Shown one piece after another: positions 8,985 through 17,374 of a stretch of DNA of 64,000 nt; position 1 is the first letter of the stretch; each line of letters begins with the position of its first letter. Origin of the DNA: Verrucomicrobiia bacterium (GTDB taxonomy: Bacteria > Verrucomicrobiota > Verrucomicrobiia > Verrucomicrobiales > Akkermansiaceae); contig CANHQJ010000001.1 of NCBI GenBank assembly GCA_947462875.1, positions 248,001 to 312,000 on the forward strand, written 5' to 3'. A model generated the notes under the pieces. The model saw nothing but the letters and a program-made list of their open reading frames with translations. It did not search any database and was not told the DNA's origin. The translations under genes and the position numbers were made by a program.

Positions 8985-9649
8985 AAACACTCTTTGTTGT
9001 CTTGGCGGTTCTCGTCAATAGTCTGACACTTTTCGCGGAGGAAAAAGTCTGGCGCATCATGCCCGTGGGCGATTCGATCACGGAAGGTGGCACCACGTTT
9101 GCGAACTACCGACCGCTCTTGCTGCAAAAACTGCGCGATGCGGGAGCGTCCGTTCGCTTTGTCGGCTCGCGCCAGAGCGCTTCGCCACTCGGACCACTGG
9201 CACATGAGGGATACGGCGGGAAAAACAGCCGGTTCCTGCTCGCGACCGTGCCCGCGCAACTCGCCAAACACCCGGCCGATATCGTGCTGCTGCATGCCTG
9301 CCACAATCATTTCGCCGATCAAAAACCCACTCCCGGAATCGTAGCCGATCACGAATCGATGATCGCGGCGTTTCGCAAGGTCAACCCCGAGATCAGGATC
9401 TATGTCGCGCGACCCATCCCCAGTGGCAAGCTGCCGAAATACTCCTATCTTCCCGGGCTCGGTGATGCTCTGGAGAAAATGGTGAAACGACTGCACACCG
9501 AAAAACAGCCGGTGATCCTTGTCGATCAAGCCACGGGCTTTGATCCGAACAAAGACACCATCGCCGACCTAGTGCACCCGAATCAACAAGGTGCGGAAAA
9601 AATGGCAATGCGCTGGTTCGAGGCCTTGAAGCCGGTGATCAAGCCATGA
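8981..9649 (+). CDS. Secreted SGNH/GDSL hydrolase (carbohydrate esterase-like)
   Basis: 222 residues with a signal peptide (MKTLFVVLAVLVNSLTLFAEE). Block I is IMPVGDSITEGG with the canonical Ser nucleophile; LLHACHNHF stands where block III (GxND) normally lies, and DLVHPNQQGAEKMA carries the catalytic Asp-x-x-His. The fold is that of acetyl-xylan esterases and similar deacetylases. As the last gene of the MFS-GH9-GH43 unit, joined by an ATGA overlap, it probably removes acetyl or other ester groups that block the polysaccharide. No clear Rho-independent terminator follows; a short imperfect hairpin at 9651-9662 is weak. Confidence 0.85.
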   Translation: MKTLFVVLAVLVNSLTLFAEEKVWRIMPVGDSITEGGTTFANYRPLLLQKLRDAGASVRFVGSRQSASPLGPLAHEGYGGKNSRFLLATVPAQLAKHPADIVLLHACHNHFADQKPTPGIVADHESMIAAFRKVNPEIRIYVARPIPSGKLPKYSYLPGLGDALEKMVKRLHTEKQPVILVDQATGFDPNKDTIADLVHPNQQGAEKMAMRWFEALKPVIKP

Positions 9650-9727
9650 GAGCGCTGGCGCTTGTTTTCTTCAAGATCAGCATGCGTCGGATAAGGCGCA
9701 TACGATCAGAAAATACCGACCAGCCAT

Positions 9728-10465
9728 TCAAGTCAGACGGGGAAGCATGGAGCCTACGGTGCTGATGGCCAGATCGGCGGCCACCTGATGACCCGCCGCA
9801 TTGAGGTGGAAATGATCGGCCCAGTGGTTCGGATCACGCAGTTGTGGGCTTGACATCAAATCCATCAGCGGCAGCCCGCAATCCAGCAGCAACGGCAGGA
9901 TTTCTTTGTGAGCGAATTGCTGGAAGCAGGCGGGGTAGTAGGTTCCAAAAAGCGGACTGATGATTCCTAACGAAATACGATTTTCCTGCGAGAGTTCGCG
10001 GATATCATCGATTCGCTGCCGGAGATGATCCCGTGCTTTTGCATGCAAGCCCATCCGTCCCGCGAGTTGAAGATTCAGAGCAGCGAACCGATGCATCGGG
10101 CAGATCGACATCTCCAGACCCTCGGGCCAACGGATTCCATACCGCGAGTGCGGATTTTGTCTCAATCGGGACAAGCCGTATCCCTGCCGTTTCAGCCACA
10201 GCGCACTACAAAGCCCCCATAGGAAATCAGGGCGGATCTGGAACAGCAGGATGTCCGGCTTGTGTTTTGTGACCATCTTGGTCGCGCGGTCGATCATGCC
10301 CGCATGCTCATGAGTGTCGAGCCGACCCAGAATCACGCGCACCGGGCAACCGTGCTGTCGCTCGAGCGCACGCGCCATGAGGCGATGATACAGTTGATTG
10401 ATGCCTACCAATCCGTATCCGCTGTTCAGACAGCCCCCCAGTATGGCGATGCGCAGCGATTCCAT
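9728..10465 (-). CDS. SGNH-fold protein with Cys in place of the nucleophile Ser
   Basis: 245 residues, no signal peptide, so probably cytosolic. The N-terminus MESLRIAILGGCLNSGYG aligns with SGNH block I (ILGDSLTxGYG), but Asp-Ser has become Gly-Cys. The C-terminus NHWADHFHLNAAGHQVAADL retains the Asp-x-x-His block. It therefore resembles a GDSL hydrolase or acyltransferase whose nucleophile would be cysteine, or a non-catalytic relative. The start at 10465 was chosen because it opens directly into block I and lies 5 nt after the CitE-like gene's stop; an in-frame start at 10615 would overlap that gene. The pair is somewhat less GC-rich in appearance than its neighbours and may have been acquired. 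Confidence 0.72.
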   Translation of the reverse strand: MESLRIAILGGCLNSGYGLVGINQLYHRLMARALERQHGCPVRVILGRLDTHEHAGMIDRATKMVTKHKPDILLFQIRPDFLWGLCSALWLKRQGYGLSRLRQNPHSRYGIRWPEGLEMSICPMHRFAALNLQLAGRMGLHAKARDHLRQRIDDIRELSQENRISLGIISPLFGTYYPACFQQFAHKEILPLLLDCGLPLMDLMSSPQLRDPNHWADHFHLNAAGHQVAADLAISTVGSMLPRLT

Positions 10466-10470
10466 GTCGG

Positions 10471-11415
10471 TCAGCCTTGTTGTTGAAGATATCGCTTCGC
10501 AAGCTGGTATTCGTGCGGCGTGACAAAATATTGATCCGCCACGGCGAAACTGCGTTGATGACAGCGCGCGGCCTCGAATTGCGCCACAACCCATGAGGCG
10601 CGGACTTGGGGACATTCTGGCAGGGGTGACTGCATGTCGGGACTGGACGCGTTTGGCTCGACATCACGCATCAGCACGGAAGTCTGATGCGATCCTACCG
10701 AACACATGCCCGTAGGCAGACGACCTGTTGCCAGCAAATACGATTTGATGCGAGAGAGTTCGTCCTCTTTCTGCCAACTGGCATGAGGTGAGTTGATCAA
10801 CGCGCAATCGTGGCGTTCGGCACGAGAGCGCGCCGAACCGAACAATTGCCAGTAGGCGGCCTCTGTTTGCTTCATCATGGGCCAATGCCCTGCTTCCAGC
10901 GCGTAGTCAAAGTAGCCAAACACGGCGACACGATCTTCGGGAGGCATGGCGGTCACAATGGTCTCCAACGAATGGAGTCCTTCCACGGATTCGATGATCG
11001 GAACCACGGTGGCAACCTTCCCCGTGCGAAGAAACAGATCATTTTTGCAGTCGAGCAAATCCCGCGCACGATGAGTCTTGGATAGCAAAATGCCGGGCGC
11101 GAAGCCGATGTCATGGCATTTCGTCATGACATCCAGATCGAGCGCATGATGAGGACTATCCCGCTGATTGATCCGCACCAACAGTCGATCATGAAGCTGC
11201 GGACGATCTTTCAAAACCTCCGCGAGACGAAGCAGTCCGAGGCGCGCTTTGTGTTTGAGATCCTCATTGCGGACGGGATCGAAGATACAGGAAACACTAT
11301 CCTCCAGATCCAGTATGGGTCGATGTCCGTCTCGCAGCAATCGCTCCAACATCGGAACGGCGCCCCGAACATGAGTCATTGGCAAAAAATGATAAATCGT
11401 AAATGCCAGTGCCAT
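10471..11415 (-). CDS. HpcH/HpaI aldolase / citrate lyase beta-subunit-like protein
   Basis: 314 residues. RPILDLEDSV near the N-terminus, LLVRIN in the middle, VVPIIESVEGL and VFGYFDYALEAG mark the CitE/HpcH TIM-barrel family; the Glu of IIES and the Asp of GYFD fall at the metal-binding positions, so activity is plausible. Family members cleave or form C-C bonds of malyl-, citramalyl- or citryl-CoA-type or 2-oxo-acid substrates. The usual start (RSLLFVPG) is replaced by a divergent AFTIYHFLPMTHVRG. It sits 5 nt upstream of the Cys-SGNH gene, with no lyase alpha/gamma genes nearby, so a citrate lyase role is unlikely. The ATG at 11415 is preferred to an upstream in-frame start at 11511, which would overlap the FG-GAP gene's 3' end. 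Confidence 0.75.
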   Translation of the reverse strand: MALAFTIYHFLPMTHVRGAVPMLERLLRDGHRPILDLEDSVSCIFDPVRNEDLKHKARLGLLRLAEVLKDRPQLHDRLLVRINQRDSPHHALDLDVMTKCHDIGFAPGILLSKTHRARDLLDCKNDLFLRTGKVATVVPIIESVEGLHSLETIVTAMPPEDRVAVFGYFDYALEAGHWPMMKQTEAAYWQLFGSARSRAERHDCALINSPHASWQKEDELSRIKSYLLATGRLPTGMCSVGSHQTSVLMRDVEPNASSPDMQSPLPECPQVRASWVVAQFEAARCHQRSFAVADQYFVTPHEYQLAKRYLQQQG

Positions 11416-11494
11416 CGAATGAGACCATGTTGAATTCACTTTTTCTCCCGACAACCGTGCGGTATGCTTGATAGCTGATGGTTGATCTGTGAGT

Positions 11495-12682
11495 TCACTG
11501 CCGCAGCACAAAAATGCCTTTTTTGCTGCCGACGGCGACGTCGGGTTTGCCGTCCAGGTTGATGTCGGTGGCGATCACGTCGCAGCCCACGCCGCCGTCT
11601 TCCTCGATGACCCGGCTTTGCCACGTCAGGGCTTTGTCCTTGGCGCGGTTGTAGAAAATGACCGTGAGCGCTGGATCGAGCGAGCCGGGGTCTTTGTTTC
11701 CATGAGCCCAGTAGCGTTTGCCGGTGACGAAGTCCATGCGGCCATCCTTGTCGAAGTCGCACATCGCCAGCGCGTGCAATTGACTGAACTGCAGGCCGTC
11801 GATGCCTTTTTTGTTCGCATCGGCGGGCAGAATCTCGTGGTAGAGCATCTCCGATTGTTTGGCCTTGCCCAGATTCTCATACCAACCCAGACCGTAGCCG
11901 TGGCCATCGAGACTGGTGACGATGTCGTTGTCGCCATCCTGATCGAAGTCATGCACGAGCATCTGTGAGCCGCCTTTGCACTTTTGGGAAAGGGCATGCC
12001 ATTTCCATTCGCCGGGCAAAGAAGCGGGTTGTTCAAACCAGCCGTCTTTTTCGACTATGTCGTTTTTTCCATCGCCATTCAGATCGCCGGCACCAAGTCC
12101 GTGCTGGTAGGGCGTGTTCGTGCGTTTGTCGGAAATGGCGTTCCAGGTCCAGGGCTTGGTGACATCGCTCCAGTCCGCCGTGTAGTAGCCGAAGCCCCCT
12201 TGTTTCATGCAGACGATTTCCTCTTTGCCATCGCCGGTGATATCGATCCAGATCGGGCTCTCGGTGGCGGCTTCCTGGATGATGAGGTGTTTTGTCCAAT
12301 CGCCCTCCTGCTTGCCCGGATTGACGTAAAGCGTGATCTCCTTGCCCGGCCAACCGACCATGATGATGTCCTGCTGTTTGTCCTGATTCACATCGGCGCT
12401 GAAAGTGAGGAACGAGTTTTTCGCGTACTCGCCGATGGGATAGATCTGTCCGGCGCGGAAGGGCTGCGCCTTGGAGAAATCGGGTCCGAGATAGATCAAA
12501 TGCCCTGCAACGATATCGGGCACCTTGTCGCCGTTGATGTCATTGACGGCGATGCCCTCCGTGACGAAGTCCTTGCTGATGACCTGCTTGGTCCATGGTT
12601 TTGCGACAGGTGCGGCGCAGATGGCGATGCCGAGCAGCGAGCAGGGAATGATGACTTGGAGAAGCGGGCGGGGCGTTTTCAT
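11495..12682 (-). CDS. Secreted FG-GAP/VCBS repeat beta-propeller protein
   Basis: 395 residues with a signal peptide (about 1-23, ending ICAAPVA). At least six Asp-rich calcium-loop repeats of the form DxNxDxxxD(I/V) occur, for example NDINGDKVPDIVAG, DVNQDKQQDIIMV, DLNGDGKNDIVEK, DFDQDGDNDIVTS, DFDKDGRMDFVTG and DINLDGKPDVAVG, spaced about 50-70 residues apart. This is the FG-GAP/VCBS propeller seen in integrin-like and polysaccharide-binding proteins; in Verrucomicrobia many such secreted proteins have no assigned substrate. No catalytic domain is visible. It lies downstream of the guanine-deaminase-like gene on the same strand, with a 41-nt gap. Confidence 0.85.
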   Translation of the reverse strand: MKTPRPLLQVIIPCSLLGIAICAAPVAKPWTKQVISKDFVTEGIAVNDINGDKVPDIVAGHLIYLGPDFSKAQPFRAGQIYPIGEYAKNSFLTFSADVNQDKQQDIIMVGWPGKEITLYVNPGKQEGDWTKHLIIQEAATESPIWIDITGDGKEEIVCMKQGGFGYYTADWSDVTKPWTWNAISDKRTNTPYQHGLGAGDLNGDGKNDIVEKDGWFEQPASLPGEWKWHALSQKCKGGSQMLVHDFDQDGDNDIVTSLDGHGYGLGWYENLGKAKQSEMLYHEILPADANKKGIDGLQFSQLHALAMCDFDKDGRMDFVTGKRYWAHGNKDPGSLDPALTVIFYNRAKDKALTWQSRVIEEDGGVGCDVIATDINLDGKPDVAVGSKKGIFVLRQ

Positions 12683-12723
12683 GGTGTTTGGTCGATGAGG
12701 AAATGTGTGTGATGAGCGGGTCC

Positions 12724-13200
12724 TTAATAAGAAATTTTGTTCGGCAGGCTGGCATAGTCGCGGGCGAGTTGCAAGGCGGCTTCTCGCGAAACGACATCGG
12801 CAGGAATGATGCGTTGTGATTCGGGCAAGGAAAATTGCTCGAAAATCGCCGAGTCATCGAAGCCGATGGCCGCGGCATCGGTGACACGGAATCCGTAATA
12901 AATGCGGCTCAGTCGCGCCCAGTGAATGGCGCCCAGACACATCGGGCAGGGCTGGCCGGTGGTGTAAATGGCGGCACCTTCCAGGGAAAACGTGCCGAGG
13001 CGGGCGCAGGCATCGCGGATCGCCATGATCTCACCGTGGGCGGTCGGGTCCTTGTGGGCGATGACGTGATTCGTGCCCTCGCCGATGATCTGATTTTCCC
13101 GCACGATCACCGCGCCAAACGGGCCGCCGTTTCCCGCCTCCATGCTGGTCCGCGCGAGTTCGATGGCGCGGCGCATGAAGTCCTCGTGAGATGGATCCAT
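12724..13200 (-). CDS. guaD: Guanine deaminase-like cytidine-deaminase-fold enzyme
   Basis: 158 residues. The zinc site is TAHGEIMAIRDAC (His55, Glu57) and PCPMCLGAIHWAR (Cys85, Cys88). GNGGPFGAVIV, the GFDDSAIFEQF segment, RIIPADVV and a final NKISY ending closely parallel Bacillus-type guanine deaminase, whose C-terminal tail swaps between subunits. It would hydrolyse guanine to xanthine and ammonia in the cytosol. The usual His-Ala-Glu is His-Gly-Glu here. TadA-type tRNA deaminase is the main alternative, but the tail favours GuaD. It lies 9 nt after the stop of the long PSD1-type gene and may be co-transcribed with it; a purine nucleoside phosphorylase is encoded at 3399. Confidence 0.82.
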   Translation of the reverse strand: MDPSHEDFMRRAIELARTSMEAGNGGPFGAVIVRENQIIGEGTNHVIAHKDPTAHGEIMAIRDACARLGTFSLEGAAIYTTGQPCPMCLGAIHWARLSRIYYGFRVTDAAAIGFDDSAIFEQFSLPESQRIIPADVVSREAALQLARDYASLPNKISY

Positions 13201-13209
13201 GATGAACGG

Positions 13210-15999
13210 TCAGTGATTGAAGATGAATTCCTTCGAATTGAGGATGGCCCAGAAAATGTCATTGAGGATCTCGCGTTTTTCTTTCGGGTCCTTGGCCGCG
13301 GCCAGCGTCTCCTGAAGACTTTTCTTCTCTCCTTCCGTCGGTGGTCGGCAGAGCGCGCGCAGGTAGAGATGCTCGAGGATTTCCTGATCGGATTTTTTCT
13401 GCTCCAACAACGGTCCGAGGACCTTGCCTTGCTGGATGCGGTTGTTGGTGTTGTCGCCATTGAGCAGGTGCAGCGCCTGCGAGAGGTTCGGTTCCAGCTT
13501 CACCTCACAGGAGCACACCGTGGCGCGGCTGGCGCGGCCGAAGGTGGTGAGGAAAAAGTTCGAGGTGTTGCCATCGGCGATCTGCACCGCACGAGCGCCG
13601 AGCGGCAGACCTTTGAATTTGTTCGGCGTGCCGGTCACTTGCGAGATCGAGTCCAACAAAACCTCGGCGCGGATGCGGCGGATGAGCGAGTGGGAGAAAT
13701 TGCGGTCATCGGTCGCGTTGGTGGTGTTTGTTTTGGAAGAAAGCTGATAGGTGCGCGAGGTGCAGATGTCGCGCACGAGCTTTTTCATATCGAAGTTGTA
13801 ACTGACGAATTGTTTCGCCAGCGCATCGAGCAGTTCCGGGTTCGAGGCCGGATTGGAAATGCGCATGTCGTCCACGGGATTGACGATGCCGATGCCGAAA
13901 AAGTGCGACCAGGTGATGTTGGCGACGTTGCGGGCGAACCAGGGATTGTCCGGTGCGGAGAGCCAATCGGCCACGGCCTGGCGGCGCGTCTGTTTATCGA
14001 GCTCCGGTGCCGGACCGCCGAGGAATTTCGGTGGCACGGGTTTCTTCGTGAGCAGGTGCGGCACTTCGCCATCGCCATCGAAGACAATGCGCTCGCGCGG
14101 GTCCTCGGCGGGCTTGCGTTTCACCTGGGCGAAGAACGAGGCGAAGCCGTAGTAATCCTCCATCGTCCAGCGATCGAAGGGGTGATTGTGGCACTGGGCG
14201 CACTGGATGCGTGTGCCCATGAAGACCTGGGCGATGTTTTCCGTGAGCTTGAGCACGTCCTGCTCGATCTGGAAAAAGTTCGTCGCCGGAGTGGAGAATG
14301 TGCCGCCTTCCGAGCCTAACAGTTCCTTGATGATCTGATTGAACGGCGTGTTGGCGGAAATGCGGTCGCGCAGCCAGTTGTAATAATTCAGCGCTGCCTT
14401 GTAGCTGACCTGCTTCGGTCCGTCGTTAAAGGTGCGGATTTGCAGAAGCTCCGCCCATTTCATCGTCCACATCTCGGAGAACTCCTTGCGCGCGATCAAT
14501 TGATCGACAAGGAGCTCGCGCTTGTTCGGGCGCGTGTCGGCGAGGAAGGTGGCGCGTTCCTCGATGGTGGGCACGGCACCGATGACATCGAGATAGACGC
14601 GGCGCAGGAACTCCACATCCGTGCAAAGATCCGAGGGGATGATGCGGAGTTTGTGCAGTTTGGAAAAAACGGCTTCATCGATGTAGTTGTGGCGCGGCAC
14701 CTCCGGCTTCACGTAGTCCGTCGTTTCCGGAATCACGATGGCCTGCGAGCCTTCGGTGAACGTGTGGAAGCGGGCTAACAGAAATGCCTCGCCACGGTTT
14801 TTCGAGGTGGTGATGCCTTTGTGGTAATCGATGGTGGCGGAGTTGTCGTTCGAAGTGGAAAAGGACGACAGCGTGGTGACATCGCGATCGGTGCCATCGG
14901 AATATTTCGCCAGCACGGTGAAGGGAACGTTGATGCCCTCGCCCTTGAGCACGAGTTCGGGTGGTTCCAGAGTGATGGAGGTGGGGTGGGGGATTTTGCC
15001 ATCGTCATCGATCAGCGCGCCCTTGTTGATCCACTCGAGCATGATCTTGTGGGCGGCGCTGCCTTTTTCAAACAGCTTGCCGCCGGTGTGGGGCACATCG
15101 CCCACGGCTTTGGTGATGAGCAGGGATTCCTCGGGCAGGGCGAGATTGATGCGGCGACCGGGCAACTGCGTGGTGATGCGGAAATGATCGCCGTGCGGAT
15201 CGAAACCATAGAGGGAGAGCTGGAAGCCGTCCTTTCCGCTGGCGGCACCGTGGCAGGAACCGGCATTGCAACCGGCGGAGGTCAGCACGGGCATGACATC
15301 GAGCTGAAACGAAACCTCGCGCGCGACGGAGGCTTGTTTGACGGTGACGGGAATTTTGCAGGTCTGCCCACGGTAATCGATGATCAGCTCGGTGCTGCCG
15401 TCCTTGAGCGGCGTAAGGGTGGTTTCCTGGAGTTGGGCGAGGGAGGGGTCGGCCAGGGTGAGTTTTGCCTGGAGGGTGATGTCGCGCGTGGCGGCATCGT
15501 CGAAATGGGCGATGACGATGACTTTATGAAAATCGTTTTTGGTTTCGAGCGTGATGGCCTTGGGAAATGCTTCGATGCGCTGGATGGCGGGATCGGCGGG
15601 GGCATCGTGGCGCGGCATGGCCTTCGGGTCGGCGGGGCGGAGCGTCAGCCCCTCGGGCCACGGTGCGCCGGCTTTGATCCAGTCGGCGAGTTGTGCGATC
15701 TCCCCGGTGGTGAGCGGTTTGCCTTTTTTGGTAGGCGGCATGATGTCGTCATCGTCGTGCGGCAGTCGCACGCGCAGGAGAATTTCCGATTGATCGGGTT
15801 TTTCGAGATCGATGGCAGGCCCGCTATCGCCGCCGCTGAAGATCTTGGCGCGCGTGCTCATGTCGAGCTTGCCTTTGTCCTTTTCCGGGTAATGGCAGCT
15901 GAGACATTTCGCCTCCAGCAGATCCTTCGGCAGATCGGCAGCCTGCAGTCCCAGAGGAAGACAGAGGAAAACGAGGAATCGTTTTGTGGCGGGTTTCAT
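13210..15999 (-). CDS. Exported PSD1-type cytochrome c / DUF1549 / DUF1553 protein
   Basis: 929 residues with a signal peptide (about 1-20). A Planctomycete-type cytochrome domain carries a haem motif CLSCH (Cys32-Cys35-His36) and IMPP, a likely distal Met ligand. An Ig-like (BIG_2) stretch lies near 350-440. DUF1549 begins at NYIDEAVFSKLHKL and has the REFLRRVYLDVIGAVPT-type helix; a second motif, QCAQCHNHPFDRW, falls at its end. DUF1553 is C-terminal (NPWFARNVANITWSHFFGIGI...RTYQLSS). These proteins are abundant in Verrucomicrobia and Planctomycetes; their biochemical role is unsettled. The usual DUF1501 partner is not adjacent. Start 15999 opens into the signal peptide; an upstream in-frame start at 16089 is unlikely. 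Confidence 0.9.
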   Translation of the reverse strand: MKPATKRFLVFLCLPLGLQAADLPKDLLEAKCLSCHYPEKDKGKLDMSTRAKIFSGGDSGPAIDLEKPDQSEILLRVRLPHDDDDIMPPTKKGKPLTTGEIAQLADWIKAGAPWPEGLTLRPADPKAMPRHDAPADPAIQRIEAFPKAITLETKNDFHKVIVIAHFDDAATRDITLQAKLTLADPSLAQLQETTLTPLKDGSTELIIDYRGQTCKIPVTVKQASVAREVSFQLDVMPVLTSAGCNAGSCHGAASGKDGFQLSLYGFDPHGDHFRITTQLPGRRINLALPEESLLITKAVGDVPHTGGKLFEKGSAAHKIMLEWINKGALIDDDGKIPHPTSITLEPPELVLKGEGINVPFTVLAKYSDGTDRDVTTLSSFSTSNDNSATIDYHKGITTSKNRGEAFLLARFHTFTEGSQAIVIPETTDYVKPEVPRHNYIDEAVFSKLHKLRIIPSDLCTDVEFLRRVYLDVIGAVPTIEERATFLADTRPNKRELLVDQLIARKEFSEMWTMKWAELLQIRTFNDGPKQVSYKAALNYYNWLRDRISANTPFNQIIKELLGSEGGTFSTPATNFFQIEQDVLKLTENIAQVFMGTRIQCAQCHNHPFDRWTMEDYYGFASFFAQVKRKPAEDPRERIVFDGDGEVPHLLTKKPVPPKFLGGPAPELDKQTRRQAVADWLSAPDNPWFARNVANITWSHFFGIGIVNPVDDMRISNPASNPELLDALAKQFVSYNFDMKKLVRDICTSRTYQLSSKTNTTNATDDRNFSHSLIRRIRAEVLLDSISQVTGTPNKFKGLPLGARAVQIADGNTSNFFLTTFGRASRATVCSCEVKLEPNLSQALHLLNGDNTNNRIQQGKVLGPLLEQKKSDQEILEHLYLRALCRPPTEGEKKSLQETLAAAKDPKEKREILNDIFWAILNSKEFIFNH

Positions 16000-16083
16000 C
16001 AAAGGGACGCTACGCGCGGAGCGGGGTGGATCTTTCGGGAAAAAACAGAGGAGGAAGAAGGAAGGACCAGTCGAAAAATCCGC

Positions 16084-16113
16084 TTGCAAGATGATTGTTC
16101 ATGTGAACAGTAT
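16084..16113 (+). promoter_or_regulatory. Candidate promoter of the SOS-type Y-family polymerase
   Basis: TTGCAA (16084-16089), an 18-nt spacer, then CAGTAT (16108-16113). The -10 element ends 5 nt before the GTG at 16119, so the transcript would be leaderless or nearly so. The LexA-type box lies between the two elements, as expected for a repressible promoter. The -10 match is weak. Confidence 0.35.
16096..16109. promoter_or_regulatory. LexA-type SOS box (TGTTC-N4-GAACA)
   Basis: The sequence TGTTCATGTGAACA is a TGTTC/GAACA inverted repeat with a 4-nt spacer. From memory, TGTTC-N4-GAACA is the LexA-binding motif reported for Verrucomicrobia. Its placement just upstream of a translesion-polymerase gene, inside the presumed promoter, is what an SOS operator should look like. 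Confidence 0.75.
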
Positions 16114-16118
16114 CTGCT

Positions 16119-17333
16119 GTGCGGCGGACGGTGTGTTTTATCGATTTCAATAGCTACTTTGCCTCGGTGGAGCAGCACGCGAATCCTTTGTTGCGGGGGA
16201 ATCCGGTGGCGGTGATTGCGAGCATGACGGATACGACTTGCTGCATTGCGGCGAGTCGCGAGGCGAAACGCTACGGCGTCAAGACAGGCACGCCGGTGGG
16301 CGAGGCGCGGGCACGTTGTCCGGGGCTGGTGTTGGTGCTGAGCGATGCGGTGAAATACATGGACTACCACCGCCGTCTGGTGGCCTTGCTGGAGGAGGAA
16401 ATCCCGGTGGAAAAGGTCTGTTCGGTCGATGAACTGTATGGCGTTTTCACCGGACCGTATGCGGAAAAGGACAAGGTGTGGCAGATCGCCTTGCAGGTGA
16501 AACGGCGGCTGGCGAAGGATTTTGGTGGACCGATCACTTGTTCGATCGGGCTCGCGCCCACCGTGTTTCTCGCCAAAACCGCGAGTGATATGCGCAAGCC
16601 CGACGGACTGATGTGGCTGGACGCGCAGGAGCCGGGACCGGAGTTTTTTTCGTTAGAGCTGCGCGACCTTTGTGGCATCGGCGCGAACATGGAGGAGCGC
16701 CTGAAGATCCGCGGCATCCGCACGGTGAAACGATTGTGGGAGGCGACACCGCAGCAATTACGCGCGGTGTGGGGCGGGATCGAGGGCGAGCGTTTCTGGC
16801 AGGCCTTGCACGGCATCGAGCCCGTGCGTCCGGAGATCACGCCACGGCAGATCGGGCACTCGAAAATTTTGCATCCCGATCTCCGGCACGAGGATGGCGC
16901 GCGGGCGATGCTGGACCGGCTCGTGTACAAGGCAGCCTTGCGCCTGCGCCGTGAGGGCTATGAATGCGGTGAGATGCATGTTTCGGTGAAACGCAGTCGC
17001 GAATATGCGGCGCAGTCGTGGGCGGTGATGGCGCGGTTTCCCTCGACCCAGGAGGTGCGGCCCTTGCTGGAGGTGTGGCGCGCCTTGTGGCAGGAGCGTC
17101 CGCGTCCCTTGAGCCATCCCTTTGCGGTGGCGGTGGACTTGTGCCGCTTGCTGCCGCACAGCGATCCGCGCCTGCCCTTGTTTGCGCCCGATCCGCGCGA
17201 GGAAGCCTTGAGCCGGTTGCTCGATCAGGTGGCGAAACGCCATGGCGCGAAGGCGCTGTGGTTCGGCTCCGCGCAAAGCGCCTTGTCCGAGGATGTGCCG
17301 CGCATCGCGTTTCAGTCATTGCCGGATGTGTGA
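16119..17333 (+). CDS. Y-family DNA polymerase, UmuC/ImpB-MucB-SamB type
   Basis: 404 residues. Catalytic acids are present: Asp9 in FIDFNSYFASVEQ and Asp105-Glu106 in CSVDELYG, with GLAPTVFLAKTASDMRKPDG and a helix-hairpin-helix (DLCGIGANMEERL) following as in Pol IV/Pol V. The C-terminus, PLFAPDPREEALSRLLDQVAKRHG, resembles the UmuC tail. It should copy past damaged bases. No umuD, imuA or dnaE2 is adjacent, and unlike ImuB it keeps its active site. GTG 16119 is the chosen start; GTG 16131 is also possible because the polymerase motif begins at once. Expression is probably LexA-controlled through the box ending 9 nt upstream. Confidence 0.88.
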   Translation: MRRTVCFIDFNSYFASVEQHANPLLRGNPVAVIASMTDTTCCIAASREAKRYGVKTGTPVGEARARCPGLVLVLSDAVKYMDYHRRLVALLEEEIPVEKVCSVDELYGVFTGPYAEKDKVWQIALQVKRRLAKDFGGPITCSIGLAPTVFLAKTASDMRKPDGLMWLDAQEPGPEFFSLELRDLCGIGANMEERLKIRGIRTVKRLWEATPQQLRAVWGGIEGERFWQALHGIEPVRPEITPRQIGHSKILHPDLRHEDGARAMLDRLVYKAALRLRREGYECGEMHVSVKRSREYAAQSWAVMARFPSTQEVRPLLEVWRALWQERPRPLSHPFAVAVDLCRLLPHSDPRLPLFAPDPREEALSRLLDQVAKRHGAKALWFGSAQSALSEDVPRIAFQSLPDV

Positions 17334-17374
17334 GTCATAATGTTTTCCATTGCCCAGAGCGGGGATTTGTTGGC

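Noticed and set aside
9651-9670. AGCGC/GCGCT hairpin followed by TGTTTTC after the first SGNH gene
   Set aside because: The loop is only 2 nt for a 5-bp stem, so the effective stem is short and the T-run interrupted; not strong enough to call a terminator.
12835-16215. Two long plus-strand frames (494 and 464 codons) opposite the deaminase and PSD1 genes
   Set aside because: Antisense shadows of GC-rich genes; the composition (Val/Gly/Asp/Arg-rich) is typical of mirrored third-position GC and no domain can be recognised.
17018-17374. 119-residue N-terminal extension of the POT transporter
   Set aside because: It lies inside the polymerase gene in another frame and is not membrane- or family-like; the POT motif starts shortly after ATG 17375.
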